Part shown: piece by piece, positions 56,885 through 64,000 of the stretch
How positions within the stretch are numbered: position 1 is the first letter of the stretch
Layout of the letters: each line of letters starts with the position of its first letter
NCBI RefSeq assembly: GCF_900110075.1
Contig: NZ_FOCJ01000015.1
Span: 1 to 64,000, forward strand
Direction of reading: 5' to 3'
From: Paenibacillus sp. OV219
GTDB taxonomy: Bacteria; Bacillota; Bacilli; Paenibacillales; Paenibacillaceae
DNA: 64,000 bases
The notes under the pieces: generated by a model
The model's input: the letters and a program-made list of their open reading frames with translations, nothing else
Databases searched by the model: none
What the model was told of the DNA's origin: nothing
Made by a program: the position numbers and the translations under genes

Positions 56885-57760
56885 TTATACGGTTGGCTTC
56901 ACGCCGACAAGCGCCTTCGGCTTTGGCATGCCAACTCGAAATTTGCCAAGTGTCTCGATGCCTCCAACGCCGTCAATGCCGCTGATCGTGCCATGAATGA
57001 CGTCCGACAGGTTAATTGTCTCCCTGATGGACGTGTAGCTTGCTTTTATAGCGACGTAGACCGGGTCGAGCGCATGAATGAGCACGCGGCCAGGGGAGCT
57101 AGCAAAGTTCGAGCCAGACTGCAGCAGCGCCTCATAATGAGACTGGCAGGCGCCAGCGATTACGATGAGATTGTCTCTGCTCTTCTCATACTGGCGCGCG
57201 ATGCGCACGGCGTCGACAAAGTTCTGCGAGTTCTTGTAGCTGGAGAGGTTGTGCAACTCATCGCGATTGCTTGTTTTGAGCACGCCATCATGGCCTGTAA
57301 TGACGATAATATCCGGCTTGATTTGCGGAAGCAGGCGGTATACGACATCGGCCATTTGCGACTCATGCACAAAGACACCATAAGCAGGCACCTTCATTTG
57401 CGTATACAACTGCATGCTCTTCTTCATATAATTGCTGTCCCCATCTAGATGAAGGACTTTTCCTGGCACCTCAAAATAAGAGTGGTTCTCACTCTGCGCA
57501 CGCGCAAGTTCACGCGCAAGCGCCTGCTGCTCACGCTGCTCCTGTATCCGCAGGGTAGACTCGCTTGCTTTTATGCGGGCCTGCCTGGCGGCGCCTGACG
57601 ATTCCGGGTCGCTGACTACCGATAAATCGACAATAGGCGCGTCTGCAAGCAGACGATAGTCAGTTCCCTTCAAAATGGCCGTTTCTTCTAACGTTGTCGC
57701 AACACGAAAAAGGACGTCCCCGCCATAGGATTTGCGGACGACCAGGTCCCCTTGCTTCAT
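56885..57760 (-). CDS. yabG: sporulation-specific protease YabG
   Basis: Mother-cell cysteine-type protease that processes spore coat proteins. The family segment YFEVPGKVLHLDGDSNYMKKS, DIIVITGHDG and VIAGACQSHYEALLQSG contain the conserved His and Cys. Length is 291 residues from the ATG at 57760, preceded by AAGAGGTG. No terminator is seen before the veg promoters. Confidence 0.95.
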   Translation of the reverse strand: MKQGDLVVRKSYGGDVLFRVATTLEETAILKGTDYRLLADAPIVDLSVVSDPESSGAARQARIKASESTLRIQEQREQQALARELARAQSENHSYFEVPGKVLHLDGDSNYMKKSMQLYTQMKVPAYGVFVHESQMADVVYRLLPQIKPDIIVITGHDGVLKTSNRDELHNLSSYKNSQNFVDAVRIARQYEKSRDNLIVIAGACQSHYEALLQSGSNFASSPGRVLIHALDPVYVAIKASYTSIRETINLSDVIHGTISGIDGVGGIETLGKFRVGMPKPKALVGVKPTV

Positions 57761-57827
57761 GGGCAAATCACCTCTTCGTCTATCCTATGGGGAGACGCCC
57801 CTGATGGTGCGCTTCCGAATATGATTT

Positions 57828-59287
<1,460 letters not shown>

Positions 59288-59318
59288 GGACGTTCATTCA
59301 CTCCATTCAGACGAACAT

Positions 59319-59347
59319 ACAAAAAGAAGAGGCAGCGCCTCTTCTTA
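59319..59347 (-). terminator. intrinsic terminator of yabE
   Basis: Ten-bp perfect stem AAGAAGAGGC/GCCTCTTCTT (minus strand) with a short loop, then TTTG. Confidence 0.88.
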
Positions 59348-59419
59348 TGATGGCATATTTACGTGCAAAATACGATATGAATGAAGAAGAATCCCATACA
59401 CTACGGGCTGTATCTCTTC

Positions 59420-60571
59420 TTACAGCGACTCTGGTTTCTTAGGTCCTAGTATGTAGACCGTATACCCTCGCTTCAAACCGAATTTATCGGCATACGATTC
59501 GCGGTCGAAGTAAACATCAATCTTGTTTCCTTTAACCGCGCTGCCCGTATCCTCCGCACGACGGAAGCCGATGCCCTCGATATAAACCCACCAGCCGATC
59601 GGAATAACCTTCGGATCAACTGCAATTGTCCGGCCTTCCTGAACACGTGCGCCTGATGCGGTAATACCGTACTGCGGATGACTCTTCCCTTTGCCTGTCG
59701 ATGCGACGCCGGCTGAATATGCCGTCAGCGTTACGTTACGAAGCACCTTCTTCGAGCTGAACGTTACGCCCCGCTTCGTCAGCGTTGTCACCGCTGGTGA
59801 TTTAGCAGACAGCATCGTCACCTTCGGTTCAGGCTTTTTCGTTCCTATTGCAACGACTTGATCCACGGCAGAGGACTTCGTCATTTTTTCCACGAGGGTT
59901 TGCGATACGAGAACGCCGTTCTTGAACACCTTCTCATACCGTTTCACTATCGTGCCTTGTTTGCCCGTTTGGACAAGCTTTTCTTTCCCCAATGCGAGCT
60001 TCGGATCTTCCTTCTTCACGACCGTGAACGGAACCGGATACGCACTCTCAGAGTACTTCTTATCAATCCGTGTAACCGTAATAATCATGTTAGGCTCAAG
60101 CGAAGACGTTAACGGGGGTACGACTTTATCTTGACCACGTACCGATATATTAGCCTGATCGATCGCTGCCGCTACCGTTTTTTCTGTCGTATACATCGTC
60201 TTTGCTTTGCCGTCTGCCTTTACAACTAAAGGTACCGCCTGATCAATTACAATCCGGTCGCCATCTTTAATTCCGCCATCGAGCGACATCGACACTTTAT
60301 CATAAGTGCCGACAGTAATGGCTTGTTCATCCAGTAGGCGTTGAAGGGACCATTGTTTCGTCGAAACAATCGTTTCTCGTCCATTCACTACTACGGACAC
60401 GTGCTTGTCAGCCGTTCCGTGCAACAACACCAAAAACATGAAAGTCATAGCGATTGAGATCAGAGCGCTTAGAACAATTAAACGCACGTTCTCATGCTTC
60501 CATCGCAATGCGAAAGACATGCTGGATGATCGTTTACCATGGGTGGTGTCCTTCATCTGGAGTGCTCCCAT
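59420..60571 (-). CDS. yabE: 3D/G5/DUF348 cell-wall protein (YabE, resuscitation-factor-like)
   Basis: A 383-residue exported protein: one membrane helix (about 30-52), two to three DUF348 repeats (about 55-180, e.g. VSVVVNGRETIVSTKQ), a G5 domain (about 185-260), and a C-terminal 3D domain whose conserved aspartates lie in AVDPKVIPIGW, AEDTGSAVKGNKIDVYF. Related proteins are murein lytic enzymes acting in growth or spore revival. AAGGAGG precedes the ATG. It is under a c-di-AMP riboswitch. Confidence 0.94.
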   Translation of the reverse strand: MGALQMKDTTHGKRSSSMSFALRWKHENVRLIVLSALISIAMTFMFLVLLHGTADKHVSVVVNGRETIVSTKQWSLQRLLDEQAITVGTYDKVSMSLDGGIKDGDRIVIDQAVPLVVKADGKAKTMYTTEKTVAAAIDQANISVRGQDKVVPPLTSSLEPNMIITVTRIDKKYSESAYPVPFTVVKKEDPKLALGKEKLVQTGKQGTIVKRYEKVFKNGVLVSQTLVEKMTKSSAVDQVVAIGTKKPEPKVTMLSAKSPAVTTLTKRGVTFSSKKVLRNVTLTAYSAGVASTGKGKSHPQYGITASGARVQEGRTIAVDPKVIPIGWWVYIEGIGFRRAEDTGSAVKGNKIDVYFDRESYADKFGLKRGYTVYILGPKKPESL

Positions 60572-60734
60572 TTCTTCGGTCCTCCTTACATAGCCCCGCC
60601 GCCTTGTTACGCATGATACTTAGACGCGACTATTGAGATTTGGCGTGCGATAAACGCACGCATTTCCAATCCTTATTCACCTCCGTGCCCGTTCCATGAT
60701 ACGCCCTGTGTCGTCACATTATGCTTCATTCAAA

Positions 60735-60778
60735 CAAAAAAGAAGCCCGATGACAGAGGATCTGTTTCGTGGCTTCCC
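60735..60778 (-). terminator. expression-platform terminator of the c-di-AMP riboswitch
   Basis: Minus-strand GAAGCC (60771-60776) pairs with GGCTTC (60742-60747), with an inner ACAGA/TCTGT stem, followed by TTTTTTG. It lies between the aptamer and yabE. Confidence 0.85.
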
Positions 60779-60814
60779 GATTCGACAAGGGTAAGCATGG
60801 ATTGCATGCACGAG

Positions 60815-61118
60815 GTTGATCTCTCTTATTTACGCTGGCGAGGTTAGCTGTCGGATTCGGGCGTGAGAGTCGCCCTATTCGCTCGTGACGTTAAGTGATG
60901 TCTTCAACCACGTCACCAAGCAAAATTCACCCCAAGAAGAATCTCCATGTTTACTTCTGCTTGCCACGCAAATCACTTCACTTTGTTTTAGTGAAAATGA
61001 TTTAGTGATAGCGCAAAACAATTTGGTCGACTAATAACTAAAATTGTTTTCGCTTGATACAAACAGTTTCAACAATTGGTTCCCCCGCTCTCCAAAACTT
61101 CGGAGATTAAGCGTTTAT
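60815..61118 (-). ncRNA. c-di-AMP riboswitch (ydaO-yuaA class), extended form
   Basis: Conserved blocks on the minus strand: GCGGGGGAACCAA (near 61074-61086), TTGGGGTGAAT (near 60926-60936), AATAGGGCGACTC, and CCCGAATCCGACAGCTAACC with TCGCCAGCG (60836-60870). The class senses cyclic di-AMP and usually shuts off wall-hydrolase and transport genes. The GAACCAA and GGGGTGAAT blocks are ~140 bases apart here because of an inserted region with two hairpins. Confidence 0.92.
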
Positions 61119-61154
61119 TGGAAAAGGAATACAAGTTTTGTTGCTCTGAAATGA

Positions 61155-61184
61155 ATCATACCGTCTATCGCTGCACATTGTAAA
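61155..61184 (-). promoter_or_regulatory. sigma-A promoter of the riboswitch-yabE transcript
   Basis: Minus-strand TTTACA (61179-61184), 18-bp spacer, TATGAT (61155-61160), about 35 bases before the first riboswitch block. Confidence 0.7.
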
Positions 61185-61309
61185 GAACTGATTAATGACG
61201 ATTTTAGCGAATTTTTAGGATAATCCAGTGATTTCAACTTGATTTCTAGGAATAAAGTTAGTTTTTTCAACGGAATGGTCCTAAATCCTTAACTTCACTT
61301 CCATTTTCA

Positions 61310-62083
61310 CTACATTCCAAAACATTTCAGCGCATTTTCGGTCGTTATTTTAGATATTTCTTCCACAGACTTGCCTGTTAACTCCGCCATCGTATTTGCT
61401 ACAAGACGGACGAATGCTGATTCATTTCGTTTCCCTCTATGGGGGTGCGGAGCCAAATAAGGGGCATCTGTCTCAATTAGCAGTCGGTCGAGCGGCACAT
61501 GCGCAAGCACCTCTTTTGGCACACGTGCATTTTGGAATGTAAGCGGTCCCCCGAACGAAATATAGAAGTTCATATCGAGGCATTGCTTTGCCGTCTCCCA
61601 GCTTCCAGAGAAGCAGTGCATGACGCCACCGACTTCCCTTGCACCTTCTTCACGAAGCAGTCTGACGACATCCTCATGTGCGTCCCTGTTATGGATCACA
61701 ATCGGCTTCTGCTTTTGTTTCGCCAGTTGAATCTGCTCCCGAAATACACGCTGCTGCACGTCTTTAGGTGAAGTGTCCCAGTGGTAATCGAGCCCGATCT
61801 CTCCGATCGCAACAACCTTCGGATGATCGCATAAAGATGCAATCCAATCCAGATCCTCCGGCAGCATATCAATGCTGTCTACCGGATGCCAGCCGACAGC
61901 GGCATAGATGAACGAATACTGCTCCGCAAGTAGCATCGTAGTCGGAATCGTTTCCCGGTTGAAGCCGATATTTATAAGCTTATGTACACCTGCAGCTTGA
62001 GCTCTTTCGATAACTTCTGCGCGGTCCCCGTCGAATTTCGACGAGTCCAAATGGGTATGTGTGTCGATTAACATTGGTGCCAA
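61310..62083 (-). CDS. tatD: TatD family metal-dependent deoxyribonuclease
   Basis: TIM-barrel hydrolase (YabD) with metal-site motifs IDTHTHLD and AIGEIGLDYHWD, then GVMHCFSGSWE and IETDAPYLAPHPHRGKRNE. The TTG at 62083 has GGGG at 5 bases; the ATG at 62074 is the alternative start. It lies 12 bases after the HD gene and is probably cotranscribed with it. No terminator is evident before the yabE promoter. Confidence 0.95.
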   Translation of the reverse strand: MAPMLIDTHTHLDSSKFDGDRAEVIERAQAAGVHKLINIGFNRETIPTTMLLAEQYSFIYAAVGWHPVDSIDMLPEDLDWIASLCDHPKVVAIGEIGLDYHWDTSPKDVQQRVFREQIQLAKQKQKPIVIHNRDAHEDVVRLLREEGAREVGGVMHCFSGSWETAKQCLDMNFYISFGGPLTFQNARVPKEVLAHVPLDRLLIETDAPYLAPHPHRGKRNESAFVRLVANTMAELTGKSVEEISKITTENALKCFGM

Positions 62084-62095
62084 AGTAGCCCCTTT

Positions 62096-63412
62096 CTACA
62101 TTAAAGCGAATAATTCGCGCAAATTCGCCGGGAGCTTCGTCGCTGATTCACGAAGCGGTTCTTCCGGGTAATACAGATGGTACTTACCTTGACGAATACC
62201 TGTGATGGATCTGATGATACTGGATCGCTCGGATATTTCCGACAGCTGTTCGTCACGGCCCAGCAGCAGAATCGGTGGTTTTTCTTCCTTACCCGCAGCA
62301 TCCGCCGCGTCAGGTCGATAAACATCGTAGGGCATGTCATATGGAAAGTCAATTTCCAGATGATAGTCCGGGTGCAGTCCGATCGCCTTGAACTGTTCGC
62401 GTATTTCCTGCCAGAGCTGCTCATCTGCATGATCCATCGTTACATATTTATACAGCTTTCGGTTTAGGAATCGGCGACATAGATCAGCAAGCACCTCATC
62501 CTGCTCTTTCACCCACAAGCTGAAGGCAGTCTGAACGAGCGCCTCATCAAGTGCCAAATAGCCTTCAATATCTATTCTTCCCGCTATTAACTGCTCCAGC
62601 GGACCAATCATCCAATTGAATGTGTAACCAGCTGCGTACAACTCCTTCGCCCTGCGGAAGATTTGCCGGAGAATGATCTCTGAGCTGCGCGTGACCGGAT
62701 GAAAATACACCTGCCAGTACATTTGGTACCGCGACATGAGATAGTCCTCAACCGCGTGCATGCCACTCTCTTTCACTACAATTCTTCCCCGGTAGGGCCG
62801 AAGTACTCGCAGTATTCGCTCCAGATCGAAAGTGCCGTAGTTTACTCCTGTAAAATACGCATCACGCAGCAGATAATCCATGCGGTCAGCATCCATTTGG
62901 CTAGAGACAAGACTAACCACAATCGGCTCGTAATAAGTCTTGCAGATGACGGCTGCAACCCGCTCGGGATACGATGAATCATAGGCTTTCAGCACAGCGT
63001 TAATTTCTGTTTCTTCTAATAATAGGCGGCAAGTCCACTCCTCATGATGCGTGTCAAAAACATCTTCGATGGAATGCGAAAAAGGGCCATGTCCGATATC
63101 ATGCAACAGCGCCGCACATAGCGCGATCAGCTTCTCCCCGGCAGGCCAATCCGTGTAGCCGCCTCGCTCGAACTGGGATATGATTTTGCGGGTAATCTCA
63201 TAGACGCCGAGAGAATGAGAGAACCGGCTGTGCTCCGCGCCGTGAAAGGTCAAATAGGAGGTGCCGAGCTGGCGAATACGTCGAAGTCGTTGAAATTCCT
63301 TCGTATTAATTAAGTCCCAGATCAAGTGATCCTGCACGTATATGTACTTATGAACGGGATCCTTAAACACTTTCTCCTCCGCCAATCGTTCCTTGCGCCT
63401 ACGAGCTGCCAT
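62096..63412 (-). CDS. HD-domain phosphohydrolase (YwfO-like)
   Basis: A 438-residue HD protein of the SamHD1/dGTPase-like branch: HSRFSHSLGVYEITR, ALLHDIGHGPFSHS and DRMDYLLRDAYFTG give the metal-binding His/Asp set. B. subtilis YwfO is the nearest match I recall; activity may be on nucleotides. It sits where metS stands in B. subtilis. Spo0A-type boxes lie upstream. A TACAAT near 63511-63516 could be its -10. Confidence 0.9.
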   Translation of the reverse strand: MAARRRKERLAEEKVFKDPVHKYIYVQDHLIWDLINTKEFQRLRRIRQLGTSYLTFHGAEHSRFSHSLGVYEITRKIISQFERGGYTDWPAGEKLIALCAALLHDIGHGPFSHSIEDVFDTHHEEWTCRLLLEETEINAVLKAYDSSYPERVAAVICKTYYEPIVVSLVSSQMDADRMDYLLRDAYFTGVNYGTFDLERILRVLRPYRGRIVVKESGMHAVEDYLMSRYQMYWQVYFHPVTRSSEIILRQIFRRAKELYAAGYTFNWMIGPLEQLIAGRIDIEGYLALDEALVQTAFSLWVKEQDEVLADLCRRFLNRKLYKYVTMDHADEQLWQEIREQFKAIGLHPDYHLEIDFPYDMPYDVYRPDAADAAGKEEKPPILLLGRDEQLSEISERSSIIRSITGIRQGKYHLYYPEEPLRESATKLPANLRELFALM

Positions 63413-63442
63413 TTCTATCTCACTCCTTCAATCGTTCATCGT

Positions 63443-63481
63443 TTCGACACAAAAGTCGAATGGTTGTCGAATAATGTCGCA
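63443..63481. promoter_or_regulatory. cluster of Spo0A-box-like sequences upstream of the HD gene
   Basis: TTCGACA (63443-63449, inverted TGTCGAA), AGTCGAA (63454-63460), TGTCGAA (63465-63471) and TGTCGCA (63475-63481). The last two are exactly 10 bp apart, the spacing of tandem 0A boxes. The cluster lies in the predicted HD gene leader. Confidence 0.65.
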
Positions 63482-63588
63482 AATTCATTTCCAATCTGGT
63501 TACAAATATTGTACGATATTAGTAGATGTTTTGCTGTCTGTTTAAAGCAAACCTAACGTCACTGGTCATATTTACCGTCAAATCGTCG

Positions 63589-63617
63589 TTGACTATTATG
63601 GGAAACGTTGGTATTAT
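63589..63617 (+). promoter_or_regulatory. sigma-A promoter of abrB
   Basis: TTGACT (63589-63594), 17-bp spacer, TATTAT (63612-63617) on the plus strand, about 70 bases before the abrB start codon. Confidence 0.82.
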
Positions 63618-63639
63618 TAAAGCATAAAATGATGGATTT

Positions 63640-63656
63640 TGTCGAATCGTGACGAT
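63640..63656 (+). promoter_or_regulatory. tandem Spo0A boxes downstream of the abrB promoter
   Basis: TGTCGAA (63640-63646) and TGACGAT (63650-63656) are 10 bp apart and lie about 16-32 bases downstream of the predicted start site. The same arrangement mediates Spo0A~P repression of abrB in B. subtilis. Confidence 0.8.
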
Positions 63657-63686
63657 GTAATCTAGTACGAGAGGAAATGATAGATC

Positions 63687-63941
63687 ATGATGAAATCGAC
63701 AGGCATTGTACGTAAAGTAGATGAGCTCGGACGTGTTGTTATTCCTATCGAGCTGCGCCGTACGCTTGGTATTGGCGAGAAAGACGCACTCGAAATTTAT
63801 GTAGATGGCGAACGCATTATGTTGAAGAAGTATGAGCCTGCTTGCATCTTCTGTGGCAATGCAGAGAACGTAGCTTACTTCAAAGGTAAAATCGTTTGTA
63901 ACGCTTGTTTGACTGAAATGCCAACTCCTGTTACAAAATAA
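63687..63941 (+). CDS. abrB: transition-state regulator AbrB with zinc-ribbon-like C-terminus
   Basis: An 84-residue regulator. The first ~50 residues are nearly the B. subtilis AbrB DNA-binding domain (MKSTGIVRKVDELGRVVIP). The C-terminal multimerisation part is replaced by a short segment with two CxxC pairs (C53/C56 and C71/C74), like a zinc ribbon. GAGAGGAAATG precedes the start. It is transcribed away from all other genes. Likely targets include spoVG with its A/T tract. Confidence 0.95.
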   Translation: MMKSTGIVRKVDELGRVVIPIELRRTLGIGEKDALEIYVDGERIMLKKYEPACIFCGNAENVAYFKGKIVCNACLTEMPTPVTK

Positions 63942-64000
63942 GAGACAAACTGAGAATTATAGGTTATAATAAGTTTATCCAATATGTTAATTCTAACCTT

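Overview
The window is a near-complete copy of the conserved origin-proximal chromosome block of an endospore-forming Bacillales. It is read backwards: almost every gene is on the minus strand, so in transcription order it runs from the right end (abrB junction) to the left end (16S rRNA). Gene order matches the Bacillus subtilis abrB-to-lysS/rrn segment almost gene for gene. Several features fit Paenibacillaceae better than Bacillus: the start of the 16S gene, a short AbrB with a C-terminal zinc-ribbon-like tail, a nad operon inserted beside coaX, prsA placed behind mfd, and an inserted nitrogen transport block. No species can be named from this sequence alone.

Layout in transcription order. 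63.9-56.5 kb: abrB (the only plus-strand gene), an HD phosphohydrolase, tatD, a long c-di-AMP riboswitch with terminator in front of a 3D/G5 cell-wall protein (yabE), rnmV, rsmA, yabG, veg. 56.3-44.9 kb: an sspF-like spore protein with a long Gln-rich tail, ispE, purR, ridA, spoVG, glmU, ctc (no prs between them), pth, fin, mfd, prsA. 44.9-35.5 kb: an accessory block with a lactonase, the urea transporter operon urtABCDE under two GlnR/TnrA boxes, then a guanidine-I riboswitch operon for a second ABC transporter ending in a 42-codon ORF. 35.2-25 kb: spoVT, spoVB-like flippase, mazG, hup, rqcP, yabP, yabQ, divIC, yabR, spoIIE and a small basic ORF. 24.6-11 kb: yabS, yabT, tilS, hpt, ftsH, the nadABC genes, coaX, hslO, a PpiC isomerase, cysK. 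11-0.4 kb: an orphan FkbH-like gene, the folate operon (pabB pabA pabC folP folB folK yazB dusB), greA, lysS, and the 5' end of a 16S rRNA gene with its promoter and boxA leader.

Regulatory sequence is readable at many points: Spo0A boxes at abrB, at the HD gene and at spoIIE; sigma-G promoters at spoVT and sspF; a sigma-H-like promoter at spoVG; a sigma-B-like promoter at ctc; perfect sigma-A hexamers at greA and veg; a PurBox-like site at purR; GlnR boxes at urtA; two riboswitches with terminators. The window therefore couples housekeeping (folate, NAD, cysteine, tRNA, rRNA, cell-wall precursor) with sporulation control.

The least explained features are a family of four ~97-bp intergenic repeats with two hairpins whose arms vary together, an orphan FkbH gene breaking the cysK-pabB junction, a guanidine/urea transport block with an extra palindrome at the transcription start, an extended c-di-AMP riboswitch arm, and YabS, whose von Willebrand A motifs appear in permuted order.
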